A stretch of DNA of 64,000 nucleotides, taken from positions 1 through 64,000 of the forward strand of contig JBGAUT010000028.1 of the NCBI GenBank assembly GCA_044228505.1, in the 5' to 3' direction. A program made the translations under genes and the position numbers. Origin of the DNA: JAEUKA01 sp044228505 (GTDB lineage Bacteria; Myxococcota_A; Polyangia; Palsa-1104; JAEUJZ01). A model generated the notes under the pieces. The model was given only the letters and a program-made list of their open reading frames with translations, searched no databases and was not told the origin of the DNA. Positions 1 through 8,615 of this stretch are shown piece by piece. How positions within the stretch are numbered: position 1 is the stretch's first letter; every line of letters starts with the position of its first letter.

Positions 1-7
1 GGGTGGA

Positions 8-940
8 TTAGTTTGGGGTGGGCGCGGGGGGCTTGGTTTTGGTGCGGGAGCGGCGCTGGATTGCGGTTCGGTAGCGGGAGGTGAACTGGGCGGCGATCTT
101 GGGCTGGAGTCGGAAGGCGTAGCGGCCCGCTTCGCGGACTTCCTTGGCCAGCTCGTCGGCGGCCCAGAAGCAGCGGTTGCGGAGATCGAGCGCCTCGGAA
201 GCGGTGAGGCTGCTCTGTTCCTTGGCGGCGGCGGCCTCTAGCTTGTCGGCGAGCTGACGAGCGCGGGACAGGTCGGCGGGGGTGATGTCGGTCTTGCCGA
301 GCTGGGCCTCGTGCTTCTTCCAAAAGTCGCACAGGTCGCGGAGGTCCGAGATGGTATCGGTGAGGCTGGCGCCCTCGGCGATGCGGGTCAGCTCGGTCTG
401 GGCGCTTTTGTCGCCGCGCAGGGCCCAGCGTCCCCCGGCGAGGAGCTTGCTATCGAGCGCTTCGGCTTCGGTGAGGAGCTTGCGCTCGCTCGCCGACAGA
501 TGGACGCTCCCGCGTACGGTCTGCCAGGCCTTTTCCAGCGCCGACAGTCGTGTCGCAAAGCGGGCGAGGGAGGCGAGCGCCTCGGTCGGGATTCCGACCC
601 GCACGAGCTGGGCCTGTTTGGCCTGGGCGAGACGGGCCAGGGAGGCCAGCTCACTCTTGGCAATCTCCACTGGCAGATCGGGGCAGGCTGCGTAGTCGAC
701 CGGCAGGGCGCGCAAGGCGGCATCGCTCGTCGGGTCCACGCGAGAAGGAGGAGTAGGCTTCTTGGGAACAGACTTCTTAGGAGTCGTCTTCTTGGGAACA
801 GACTTCTTAGGAGTCGTCTTCTTGGGAGCAGACTTCTTAGGAGTCGTCTTCTTAGCGGAAGCCTTTTTAGGAACAGACTTCTTAGGAACAGACTTCTTAG
901 GAACAGACTTCTTAGGAACGGGCTTTTTCGCGACGGGCAT
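8..940 (-). CDS. Histone H1-like lysine/proline-rich protein
   Basis: The protein is 310 residues long. Residues 5-61 are a run of about eleven pentapeptides of the form (S/T)-(V/T/A)-P-K-K, followed by an Ala/Leu-rich helical region with no recognised domain. Such basic Pro-Lys tails resemble eukaryotic histone H1 tails and are known from bacterial H1-like DNA-binding proteins, so non-specific DNA binding or compaction is the likely role (inference). I chose the ATG at 940 because a GGAGG ribosome site lies 5 bases upstream; an in-frame start at 958 lacks one. The helical part could instead mediate protein contacts. The gene ends 7 bases from the window edge and is complete. Confidence 0.75.
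   Translation of the reverse strand: MPVAKKPVPKKSVPKKSVPKKSVPKKASAKKTTPKKSAPKKTTPKKSVPKKTTPKKSVPKKPTPPSRVDPTSDAALRALPVDYAACPDLPVEIAKSELASLARLAQAKQAQLVRVGIPTEALASLARFATRLSALEKAWQTVRGSVHLSASERKLLTEAEALDSKLLAGGRWALRGDKSAQTELTRIAEGASLTDTISDLRDLCDFWKKHEAQLGKTDITPADLSRARQLADKLEAAAAKEQSSLTASEALDLRNRCFWAADELAKEVREAGRYAFRLQPKIAAQFTSRYRTAIQRRSRTKTKPPAPTPN
758..928 (-). repeat. Pentapeptide-coding tandem repeat in H1-like gene
   Basis: 15-bp units, partly organised as 30-bp doublets, encode the alternating K-K-S-V-P and K-K-T-T-P tail. Near-identical copies suggest that copy number can change by slippage or recombination. Confidence 0.75.
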
Positions 941-1099
941 AAAGACCTCCAAGGTCAATCACAGAGGGAATGGCCCGGCTCTTAGCACGGTTACGGTGTG
1001 GGAGGGGCGCAAAGATTGGACAAGCGGGTCTTGGCCAGTGTGGCGCGCTTGCCCAGCTGGCTGGTCCGGTCGGCGCGTGGGCTGGGATTGCTTGCGCGG

Positions 1100-1516
1100 C
1101 TACGGGGTGGGGGATTTGGGGGGGGTGATTCGGTGGTGGGCGACGAAGGCTCGGGCTTCGGCCTCGCTGGCTACGAAGTGGGTCTGGACTTCGGTTCGGC
1201 CTAGGAGTCGCAAGGCGTTGGTCATCAGGGAAAAGACGGTGCGCAATAGGCCGCTGGCACCAAAGACGACGGCCAGGACTTGGAAGGGATTACGGCGGAG
1301 CCACTCGGCGTTGCGGCGTCGCGCTTCGGCGCTCATCGAACCCCCGGCGGTGGCATCGACGATCTCGTAGACGTGGCCGTACTTTTTATAGATCTGAAAC
1401 ACGTGCTCACACAGGGAGATGATCTCGTCGGCGTCGATCTCGCCCTGGGCGATGACGAAGACCAGATCTTCTTCGACGCGGAAGCGGTGCTTACCAAGGG
1501 GCTGCCAGGGCTGCAT
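1100..1516 (-). CDS. STAS/SpoIIAA-like conserved hypothetical protein
   Basis: The product is about 138 residues. It has the alternating strand-helix pattern of small SpoIIAA/STAS-like proteins: an N-terminal strand followed by I-D-A-D-E-I, then V-Y-E-I-V-D-A. A hydrophobic stretch follows at residues 75-95 (F-Q-V-L-A-V-V-F-G-A-S-G). No catalytic motif is visible. The ATG at 1516 is preferred to a TTG at 1549, but neither has a convincing ribosome site. It stands alone between the H1-like gene and the divergent NtrC-type regulator. A role in partner switching is possible from the fold only. The function is unknown. Confidence 0.55.
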   Translation of the reverse strand: MQPWQPLGKHRFRVEEDLVFVIAQGEIDADEIISLCEHVFQIYKKYGHVYEIVDATAGGSMSAEARRRNAEWLRRNPFQVLAVVFGASGLLRTVFSLMTNALRLLGRTEVQTHFVASEAEARAFVAHHRITPPKSPTP

Positions 1517-1652
1517 AAGACCGTTTATGTTACAGGGATGGTGCCCCAAGGGCTAGGTGCCCCCAAGGGTTAGGCCCCCACAACTACTCGAATGCCGTCG
1601 TGGGCTTGCGTACGGAAGCGGACCGGGCCAGGGTGCGTGCTAAGGTGCGGCC

Positions 1653-3065
1653 ATGGCTTCATCGCATGCGCTGGTGGTCGAGGACGAAGAGCAGTTCCGC
1701 AAGGTGGTTGGGGAGTTTTTGCAGACGGCAGGCTATCGGGTGACGCTGTGCGAGAGCGGCGATAAGGCCATTCGACTTGTGGAGAGTCAGCCCTTCGATG
1801 TGATCATCAGCGACGTACGGCTCGGCTACGGACCAGATGGTCTGGATGTGCTTTCGGCGGTTCAGAAGCATCAGCCACAGACGCCGGTGATCCTCATGAC
1901 GGCATTTGGTGATGTCGAAAACGCGATGAAGGCGATTCAGCAGGGGGCATACGACTACATCTCGAAGATGCCGTTTCAGCCGCAAGAGCTGCTCCAGTGC
2001 GTGGCGCGGTCGCTCGAGCGGAGACGGTTGGCAGAGGAAGGGACCAAAAAACCGAAAGAAGCGCGAGGCAAGATTCGCGAGATCGTGGGCCGGTCCCCGG
2101 CGATGCTGGAAGTCTACAAACTGGTGGCGCGGGTGGCGAGCACGCTGTCGACTGTGCTGGTGGTTGGTGAATCGGGAACGGGAAAAGAACTGGTGGCGCG
2201 GGCGATTCACAACCACTCGACGCGGGCACAGGGTCCGTTTGTGGCGGTGAACTGCACGGCGATCAGCGAGTCGTTGCTTGAGTCGGAGCTGTTTGGTCAC
2301 GTCAAAGGAGCGTTTACGGGCGCGCAGCACTCGAAGCGCGGCTACTTTGAAGAAGCGCAGGGCGGCACGCTGTTTCTGGATGAGATTGGCGACATCAATC
2401 CCAAGATGCAGGCGCAGCTTCTGCGGGTACTACAAGAGGGCGAGATTCGTCGGGTGGGCAGCACGGAGCCGCTGCGGGTCGATGTGCGAGTCGTTGCCGC
2501 GACCAATCGCGATCTGGATGAAGAAGTCCAAAAGGGGCGATTCCGCGAGGATCTCTACTTCCGCATCAACGTGGTGACGATTCGGCTGCCACCGCTGCGG
2601 GAACGGCCGGACGATATTACTCTTTTGGTAGAACACTTTTTGGCCAAGTACGGCGACCGCGAAGGGCGCAGCTCGGTCGGAGTCGCCGATGAAGCGATGG
2701 CGCTTCTGCGTCGCTACGACTGGCCCGGTAACGTTCGCGAGCTGGAAAACGTGATTGAGCGGGCGCTGGCTCTGTCCAAAAGCGGAATCGTGCTACCGTC
2801 GGACCTGCCCATTGATTTGCTTGGGAGTGAGGCCCGGAGCTTGCCGCGCTCGGGAGGCAGTCTGGTCGATGATCGGCCTACGCTGGCCGAGCTGGAGCAG
2901 CGGTATGTGAACCTGATCTTGCAGCAGGAAGGTGGCAACAAAAAGCGTGCGGCAGAGGTGCTGGGAATCGATCGGAGGACGCTCTATCGAACCCTGGAGC
3001 GCGGCAGTCCAGAGCGCAATGAACGCGGTGAGCGCGAGAGCAGCGACGAAAAGGACGGCAGCTAA
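1653..3065 (+). CDS. NtrC-family sigma-54-dependent response regulator
   Basis: 470 residues with three domains in order. The receiver domain (about 1-120) has phospho-acceptor D54, T83 and K105. The AAA+ domain (about 145-380) has Walker A G-E-S-G-T-G-K-E at 172-179, the sigma-54-contacting G-A-F-T-G-A loop at 219-224, and Walker B L-F-L-D-E. A C-terminal Fis-type helix-turn-helix lies at about 420-450. It is therefore an enhancer-binding activator controlled by phosphorylation. No cognate histidine kinase is adjacent. The polar Glu/Arg-rich tail after the HTH is unusual but short. Its target promoters cannot be read from the window, although the denitrification genes start 0.8 kb downstream. 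Confidence 0.93.
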   Translation: MASSHALVVEDEEQFRKVVGEFLQTAGYRVTLCESGDKAIRLVESQPFDVIISDVRLGYGPDGLDVLSAVQKHQPQTPVILMTAFGDVENAMKAIQQGAYDYISKMPFQPQELLQCVARSLERRRLAEEGTKKPKEARGKIREIVGRSPAMLEVYKLVARVASTLSTVLVVGESGTGKELVARAIHNHSTRAQGPFVAVNCTAISESLLESELFGHVKGAFTGAQHSKRGYFEEAQGGTLFLDEIGDINPKMQAQLLRVLQEGEIRRVGSTEPLRVDVRVVAATNRDLDEEVQKGRFREDLYFRINVVTIRLPPLRERPDDITLLVEHFLAKYGDREGRSSVGVADEAMALLRRYDWPGNVRELENVIERALALSKSGIVLPSDLPIDLLGSEARSLPRSGGSLVDDRPTLAELEQRYVNLILQQEGGNKKRAAEVLGIDRRTLYRTLERGSPERNERGERESSDEKDGS

Positions 3066-3109
3066 ACACTCGTCTTGTTCTTGCGATTGCGCTGATATAG
3101 TGCGCAGCC

Positions 3110-3748
3110 ATGAGCGAGCTGGTCGTCTCTGTGAGTTCTCATCCGCTGTTGTACGGGCGGGGTTTTGTCACCCACTTTCCCGTGCCACTCGGTGAATTGC
3201 CATCGCCCGGGTGGTTGACCGAGCAGCTTGCTCTCGGTTCTGCGGCCCCGCTGTCCTCGAGTGACGCGCTGCGGACGGCGATTCGTGATCTATTACGACA
3301 CGGTGGGTACAAGCCGACCGGACGTGGCAAGCCGGCTTCGGAATACCTGCTACGCATCGCCTCTGATGGAAGTTTGGGCTCGATCAACGCGGCGGTAGAT
3401 GCCTGCAACGTCGTGTCTCTTCATGGTGGGCTACCGATCAGCGTCATTGATTTGTCCCGGGCCAAGCCACCGCTGTCGATTCGAGTGGCCAAAGAGGGCG
3501 AATCCTACGTTTTCAATGCCTCGGGACAGACCATCGATTTGTCGGGCCTGCTGTGTCTGTGTGATTCGGAAGGTCCGTGCGCAAATGCGGTGAAGGACGC
3601 ACAGCGGACCAAGACCCACGAAGGGACGACCCAGACGGTGTCGATCCTGTGGGGCTGCTTGGCGTATCAAGAACAGACCGATCGAGCGCTCGTCTTCTAT
3701 CGTGAGCTGCTCGCTCGGCTCGGTGCGACCACCACGGTGATCCTGTAG
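3110..3748 (+). CDS. Stand-alone B3/B4 (tRNA-editing-like) domain protein
   Basis: 212 residues that look like the B3/4 domain of the phenylalanyl-tRNA synthetase beta subunit without the rest of the enzyme. The signature D-A-C-N-V-V-S-L-H-G-G-L-P-I-S-V in the middle is typical of free-standing family members. Some B3/4 proteins hydrolyse mis-aminoacylated tRNA, so trans-editing is possible, but the substrate cannot be told. It starts 44 bases after the NtrC-type regulator with ATG at 3110, so co-transcription is plausible. Confidence 0.75.
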   Translation: MSELVVSVSSHPLLYGRGFVTHFPVPLGELPSPGWLTEQLALGSAAPLSSSDALRTAIRDLLRHGGYKPTGRGKPASEYLLRIASDGSLGSINAAVDACNVVSLHGGLPISVIDLSRAKPPLSIRVAKEGESYVFNASGQTIDLSGLLCLCDSEGPCANAVKDAQRTKTHEGTTQTVSILWGCLAYQEQTDRALVFYRELLARLGATTTVIL

Positions 3749-3787
3749 CGGCGCGAGCTTGGTTGCGGAAGCGCTTGGGCGGCGACG

Positions 3788-3801
3788 GTGACTTAGGTCA
3801 C
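3788..3801. promoter_or_regulatory. CRP/FNR-type dyad upstream of norC
   Basis: A perfect inverted repeat, GTGAC-TTAG-GTCAC, has the TGA-N-TCA spacing of CRP/FNR-superfamily sites such as FNR, DNR and NnrR. If the dyad centre lies at -41.5, as in class II FNR promoters, the predicted -10 hexamer falls on TAGAAG (3824-3829), which matches four of six consensus bases. Control of the nor-nir genes by a low-oxygen or NO-responsive regulator is inferred. Confidence 0.5.
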
Positions 3802-3877
3802 TTACGGACGGGCCTCAGTCATTTAGAAGCATTCCTAGATGCTGCGTGGCAAACGGGCCCATGCTCCATGTACCGGT

Positions 3878-3908
3878 TGAGGCAAAATTTGTAGTTCAAA
3901 TTGCCTCA
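3878..3908 (+). promoter_or_regulatory. Long imperfect hairpin in norC leader
   Basis: The left arm TGAGGCAAAATTTG and right arm CAAATTGCCTCA form a 12-bp stem with an AA bulge and a 5-base loop, ending 21 bases before the norC ATG. No T-run follows, so it is not an obvious terminator. It could be an operator or an mRNA stem affecting norC translation or stability. Confidence 0.45.
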
Positions 3909-3929
3909 TCATTGACCCAAGCCCGTGGT

Positions 3930-4640
3930 ATGAATCCACCCATGTTATCGAAGTCAGCAGCTCGTGCGTTTTTCCTTGGTGGAACTTTCCTATGCGCGGC
4001 TTTTTTCATCGGGCTCACGGTGGACACGCTGGGACAGATTCCTAAGCAGACCAACCAGCAGAATCTGACGGAGCAGGTCAAACTTGGCAAAAAGCTCTGG
4101 GAGAAGAACAACTGCATGGGCTGCCACACCCTCCTTGGCGAGGGGGCGTACTATGCACCGGAGCTAACCAAGGTGTATGAGCGGCGCGGTCCAGGGTTTA
4201 TGCGCGCACTGCTGAAGGATCCGCAGGCGATGTATCCTGGTGAGCGCAAGATGGTGAAGTACAACTTCACCGAGGGTGAGATCGACAACCTGATCTCGTT
4301 CTTCAAGTGGATTGGCGAGATGGATCTGAACGGATTCCCCGCCAAGCCGACGTTGGTTCAGATGGCGGTGCCGGTGACCTCTACCGGAGGCGGTGTGGCG
4401 CAGGCTTCGGATCGTCCGTTTGTCTTTAATCAGATGTGCGTGGCCTGTCACACCATGGGGGGACAGGGTGGCATCGTGGGTCCATCGCTCGATGGAGTGG
4501 GTAAGCGGCTGACGGCGGATTACATCGGCAACTGGCTCCGTGATCCGGCGGCCGTGAAGCCTGGAACCAAGATGCCCAAGCTGCCGCTCACCGATAAGGA
4601 CATCACTGAGCTTTCGGCATTCCTATCGCAACAGAAGTAG
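3930..4640 (+). CDS. norC: Nitric oxide reductase cytochrome c subunit with extra C-terminal cytochrome c domain
   Basis: 236 residues. An N-terminal membrane anchor (about 12-32) is followed by a NorC domain with heme-binding C-M-G-C-H at 62-66 and the family sequence T-L-L-G-E-G-A-Y-Y-A-P-E-L. After a Gly/Ser linker near 150-160 comes a second cytochrome c domain with C-V-A-C-H at 170-174 and a likely axial Met at 215. Ordinary NorC is about 150 residues with one heme, so this is a fusion. It passes electrons to NorB from the periplasmic side. The ATG at 3930 is chosen because the membrane segment follows directly; the ribosome site is weak and the next ATG (3942) is possible. norB follows 31 bases downstream. 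Confidence 0.9.
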   Translation: MNPPMLSKSAARAFFLGGTFLCAAFFIGLTVDTLGQIPKQTNQQNLTEQVKLGKKLWEKNNCMGCHTLLGEGAYYAPELTKVYERRGPGFMRALLKDPQAMYPGERKMVKYNFTEGEIDNLISFFKWIGEMDLNGFPAKPTLVQMAVPVTSTGGGVAQASDRPFVFNQMCVACHTMGGQGGIVGPSLDGVGKRLTADYIGNWLRDPAAVKPGTKMPKLPLTDKDITELSAFLSQQK

Positions 4641-4671
4641 CGCTACGTCACCGGAGTTGGAGAGAGACACC

Positions 4672-6021
4672 ATGAGGTTCAAATCACAAAAAGTGGCGTA
4701 CTACTTTTTCGCCACTTGCATGCTGCTTCTGTCGCTGCAGATCGTCTACGGCTTCATCATGGCGTTTGCCCACATGGGCTACGACGTGCTGCACAACGTG
4801 ATTCCGTTTAACACCGCACGGACCACCCATACCAACCTGCTGGTGGTCTGGCTGCTCACCGGATTCATGGGCGCTGCCTACTACATCATTCCCGAGGAAT
4901 CGGGCCGTGAGCTGTATTCCGAAAAGCTGGCATTTCTGCAGCTTGGTGCACTCGTTATCGTCGGTGTGGTGGCCATCATCGGCTTTCACTTCAACTGGTG
5001 GGAAGGCCGCAAGTTCCTGGAGATTCCGCGTCCGCTCGATTACTTGGTGGTGGTCGATGTGCTGCTGTTCATGTTCAACATCGGCATGACGATCTGGCAG
5101 GGAAAGCGCCATACCACGACCAGCTTGGTGCTGTTTTTTGGACTCCTGATGGCGGCGCTTTTGTATCTGCCAGGAATGATCGACACCGACAACCAGACGA
5201 TCGATTCCTACTGGCGCTGGTGGGTGGTTCACCTGTGGGTCGAAGGCGTGTGGGAGCTGATCATGGGCGCGATTCTGTCGTTCCTGCTGATCAAGCTGAC
5301 TGGCATCGATCGCGAGGTCATCGAAAAGTGGCTGTACGTGATCATTGGCTTCACGTTCCTATCGGGAGTGCTCGGTACCGGCCACCACTACTACTACATT
5401 GGGACGCCGCGCTACTGGCTGATGATTGGTGGCATCTTCTCAGCCCTGGAGCCGGTCGCCTTTCTGGGAATGGCCATCTATGCGATCACCATGGCGCGTA
5501 AGGGAGGCCGTACGCATCCCAATCAGAACGCGCTGCAATGGACGGTGGGCTGCGCGGTGATGTCGTTTGTGGGCGCGGGATTCCTGGGCTTTGCGCACAC
5601 GCTGCCGCAGGTCAACATGTACACCCACGGTACGCTGGTTACGGCAATGCACGGACACATGGCGTTCTGGGGAGCATACGCGATGATTGTGCTGGCGGTG
5701 ATCTCGTACGCGATGCCGCTACTGACCGGGCGCAAGCTGCATGACACCACGATGGCGACGTTTGCGTTCTGGACTTCCAACATCGGAATGATCGCGATGA
5801 CGTTGGCGTTTGCGGTTGCGGGCATCACTCAGGTGGTCCTTGAGCGGCGGGTTGGGCTCGACTTCCTAACGGTTCAGAAGGAGCTGCATGTTCACTTCTT
5901 CGGACTCGTTTTGGCCGCAAGTCTGTTCACGCTTGGCATCGGCGCGCAGATCATCAACTTCATTCGCTACGGTCTGCCGGTGGGGGACGTGATTCCCGAG
6001 CAGCCCGGAAGTGATGCCTAA
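4672..6021 (+). CDS. norB: Nitric oxide reductase catalytic subunit NorB
   Basis: 449 residues with about twelve membrane segments. It reduces 2 NO to N2O at a heme b3/non-heme iron centre. By position relative to known NorB, H53 and H329 would hold the low-spin heme b, H327 heme b3, and H187, H238 and H239 the FeB iron; the FeB-associated Glu is E191. Sequences such as H-T-N-L-L-V-V-W-L and P-E-E-S are characteristic. It lacks the N-terminal cupredoxin-like extension of quinol-dependent qNor, in agreement with the partner norC upstream. The start is the ATG at 4672, with GGAGAG nearby. Its stop is immediately followed by the norQ start. Confidence 0.96.
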   Translation: MRFKSQKVAYYFFATCMLLLSLQIVYGFIMAFAHMGYDVLHNVIPFNTARTTHTNLLVVWLLTGFMGAAYYIIPEESGRELYSEKLAFLQLGALVIVGVVAIIGFHFNWWEGRKFLEIPRPLDYLVVVDVLLFMFNIGMTIWQGKRHTTTSLVLFFGLLMAALLYLPGMIDTDNQTIDSYWRWWVVHLWVEGVWELIMGAILSFLLIKLTGIDREVIEKWLYVIIGFTFLSGVLGTGHHYYYIGTPRYWLMIGGIFSALEPVAFLGMAIYAITMARKGGRTHPNQNALQWTVGCAVMSFVGAGFLGFAHTLPQVNMYTHGTLVTAMHGHMAFWGAYAMIVLAVISYAMPLLTGRKLHDTTMATFAFWTSNIGMIAMTLAFAVAGITQVVLERRVGLDFLTVQKELHVHFFGLVLAASLFTLGIGAQIINFIRYGLPVGDVIPEQPGSDA

Positions 6022-6801
6022 ATGCTCACGGCTGCGCCGTACTTTCGTCCGGTTGGTCAAGAGGTTGCTGTCTTCGAACATGCCTATGCCAAGCGACTCC
6101 CTCTTTTGATCAAGGGACCGACTGGCTGTGGCAAGAGCCGCTTTGTCGAGTACATGGCGCATCGACTGGGCCGACCGCTCATCACGGTGGCCTGTCATGA
6201 AGATACGGCGGCAGCAGATCTGCTCGGACGGTATCTGGTGCAAGGCGGTGATACCGTGTGGCAAGACGGTCCGGTCACGCGGGCGGTGCGGCGCGGTGCA
6301 GTGCTCTATCTGGATGAAATTGCCGAGGCCAGGGAAGACGTAATCGCGGTGCTGCATCCACTGTCGGATCATCGCCGACAGCTCTTTTTGGATCGCCGTG
6401 ATGAGACGTTGTCCGCACCTGCGGAGTTTATGTTGGTCGCGAGCTACAACCCCGGCTATCAGCAGCGACTCAAAGAGTTAAAGCCGTCGCTGAGGCAGCG
6501 ATTTTTGGGTCTGTCGTTTGGCTATCCCGACAAGTCGCTGGAATCCGAGATCGTGCAAACAGAGACCGGTGTGGAATCAGCAATCGCTCACAAGCTGGTC
6601 ACGCTTGCCCACAAGCTGCGCAACCTTCAGGAACTGGGCATGACCGAAGTGGTGTCGACGCGTTTGCTGGTGAGCACTGCACGGCTGATTCACTCCGGTC
6701 TGAATCCGCGTCTGGCCTGCGATGTCGGTATCGTTCAACCGCTCAGTGATGACAGCGAAGTAGTGACAGCACTCCGCGATCTGGCCGCTCTGATTTTCTG
6801 A
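6022..6801 (+). CDS. norQ: NorQ/CbbQ-type MoxR AAA+ ATPase
   Basis: 259 residues. It is a MoxR-type AAA+ ATPase with Walker A G-P-T-G-C-G-K-S at about 34-41 and Walker B V-L-Y-L-D-E-I-A-E at about 94-102. NorQ works with the VWA protein NorD to mature the NorBC complex, probably by helping insert the non-heme iron. It starts with no gap after the norB stop codon and precedes norD, the usual order. The start and function are both well supported by context. Confidence 0.93.
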   Translation: MLTAAPYFRPVGQEVAVFEHAYAKRLPLLIKGPTGCGKSRFVEYMAHRLGRPLITVACHEDTAAADLLGRYLVQGGDTVWQDGPVTRAVRRGAVLYLDEIAEAREDVIAVLHPLSDHRRQLFLDRRDETLSAPAEFMLVASYNPGYQQRLKELKPSLRQRFLGLSFGYPDKSLESEIVQTETGVESAIAHKLVTLAHKLRNLQELGMTEVVSTRLLVSTARLIHSGLNPRLACDVGIVQPLSDDSEVVTALRDLAALIF

Positions 6802-6816
6802 GCAAAAGGAGTTGCC

Positions 6817-8574
6817 GTGAGCTGGGACGAGGCGCTGTTTGGCTTTGGACATAGACTGTGGCAGCGCCTGGTTCGCAAGCCAGATCACGAGTCGCTCGGC
6901 CAAGCCGCGTTGCTTGGGAACGAGCGCAATCGACTGGGCGTGATCTGCCGTGCGCTGACCGGCGCTCCCATCGATATCAAAGAGGCAGAAGGAGTCGGGG
7001 GAGTCATCGGCCAGACCGTGCTGCTTCCCCGCATCATGGATGTGTTTGTCGATCCGCTGCACAATCAGAAAGCCTACCTACTCCGCGCTCTGTATGCCTC
7101 CCAAGTGTTTCAAAGCGGACTCTGTCTGCCGGCTTCCTGTTCGATCGGCTCCGAAGAACAAGTGACGTTGTCGTTGCTGGTCGCGCCGGTGGTGTTGGCC
7201 ACGATGGAGCGTGAGCTGCCTGGCTTGCGGCCTCTGTTCGCAGCGCTGTTTGATACGCCGGAGCTATCGACGCCGGATCAGGTGCTCAAGGTGATTGGAC
7301 TGCTGCTTCCCGCCGAGCGGCCCAGACCACGTAGCCAAGGTAAGCGTCCCGTTGCTCCGGCAGAGTCCTTGCCCAGCGGCACAGAGCTACAGGGGCAGGT
7401 TCGCCAGAAGGTTCGCAAGATCAAGGTCGAAGAAGACAGTCTGGCGGAAAACCCGCTGACTCATGCCTTTGAAAAGGTCAAGACCGCTGACGACTATCGT
7501 GGTGGAACCAAGCCGCTGGATGGGGAAGATGAGCTGGCCGATCACGCCGCCGCACTGTCAGAGCTAGACCTACGTACGGTCGTTCGTTCTCACAAGCGGA
7601 CCCAGTCGGTCTATCGCGCCGATGTCCTGCTGGATGTGGACAGTGAGGACTTGGAAGAAGCGCAGCAGGATGAGACGACCGCGTTTCGGTATGACGAGTG
7701 GGATGAGGCACATCGTCGCTATAAGTCTGGATTTTGTCAGGTGTTTGCGAGTCGCGCACAAAAGTCACTGCCGAATGATATCGTTACTCATTACCTAGGA
7801 AGCGTGAGACAGAAACATCGGAGACAGCTCACCGAACTGCGGCGGCGGCTTTCCGTACTGCGCAATGAACGGAAGTGGCAGAACCGTCAGTACGAGGGCC
7901 CGGAGATTGACTTGCAGGCGATCGTGGATCGACATGCCAGCTTGGCCTCTTTGCATACTCCTCCCGATCGCTTGTATTTGGCGCAGCGTCCGATGCAGCG
8001 TGATCTCGCCACGCTGATTCTCATCGACTCCTCTTTGTCTACGGATTCGTGGGTGGAAAACCATCGCGTGCTGGATCTGGCGCGTGAAGCGATCATCGTG
8101 CTGGGGGATGTCCTGCAAGGGTTCGAGGATCAGGTCGCCCTGGCAGGGTTCTACTCGAACACTCGCGAGGACTGCCGCTACATCACGTACAAGGACTTCG
8201 CGCAGTCCTGGACGGGTAGCTATGCACGACTCCTATCGCAGCAGCCGAGCGGCTATACACGGATTGGTCCGGCACTCCGTCATGCCACCCGTGAGCTAGG
8301 CAAGATCACGGCTAGGAAGAAGCTCCTATTGCTGATCAGCGATGGGAAACCGACCGACTATGATCGCTATGAAGGACGCTACGGAATTGCCGACTGTCGC
8401 CAAGCCATCCACGAGGCACGCGGTCAAGGCATGTTTGTTCGCATGCTAGCGATTGATGCTCGCGCCAAAGCCCATCTCGCCGAGATGTTTGGTGCTGGCC
8501 ACTATCAGATCTTGCCACACGCTCACAAGCTGGTCGGAAGTCTTGGCTCTCTGTACGCACAGCTTGCCGGGTAG
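6817..8574 (+). CDS. norD: NorD-type VWA-domain maturation protein
   Basis: 585 residues with a C-terminal von Willebrand A domain. The MIDAS motif is D-S-S-L-S near residue 400, with the later Thr in S-G-Y-T-R-I-G and the Asp in L-I-S-D-G-K-P. The middle is charged and low in predicted structure. NorD partners the NorQ ATPase in activating nitric oxide reductase. The GTG start at 6817 has GGAG just upstream, and the gene lies 15 bases after norQ. Confidence 0.9.
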   Translation: MSWDEALFGFGHRLWQRLVRKPDHESLGQAALLGNERNRLGVICRALTGAPIDIKEAEGVGGVIGQTVLLPRIMDVFVDPLHNQKAYLLRALYASQVFQSGLCLPASCSIGSEEQVTLSLLVAPVVLATMERELPGLRPLFAALFDTPELSTPDQVLKVIGLLLPAERPRPRSQGKRPVAPAESLPSGTELQGQVRQKVRKIKVEEDSLAENPLTHAFEKVKTADDYRGGTKPLDGEDELADHAAALSELDLRTVVRSHKRTQSVYRADVLLDVDSEDLEEAQQDETTAFRYDEWDEAHRRYKSGFCQVFASRAQKSLPNDIVTHYLGSVRQKHRRQLTELRRRLSVLRNERKWQNRQYEGPEIDLQAIVDRHASLASLHTPPDRLYLAQRPMQRDLATLILIDSSLSTDSWVENHRVLDLAREAIIVLGDVLQGFEDQVALAGFYSNTREDCRYITYKDFAQSWTGSYARLLSQQPSGYTRIGPALRHATRELGKITARKKLLLLISDGKPTDYDRYEGRYGIADCRQAIHEARGQGMFVRMLAIDARAKAHLAEMFGAGHYQILPHAHKLVGSLGSLYAQLAG

Positions 8575-8615
8575 GCGGCGTAAGTGAACTGGGAACACTC
8601 TTGGGAGACACGACC

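Noticed and set aside
311..985. Long plus-strand frame opposite the H1-like gene
   Set aside because: It is the shadow of the Lys-Pro repeat; the minus strand has the better ribosome site and composition.
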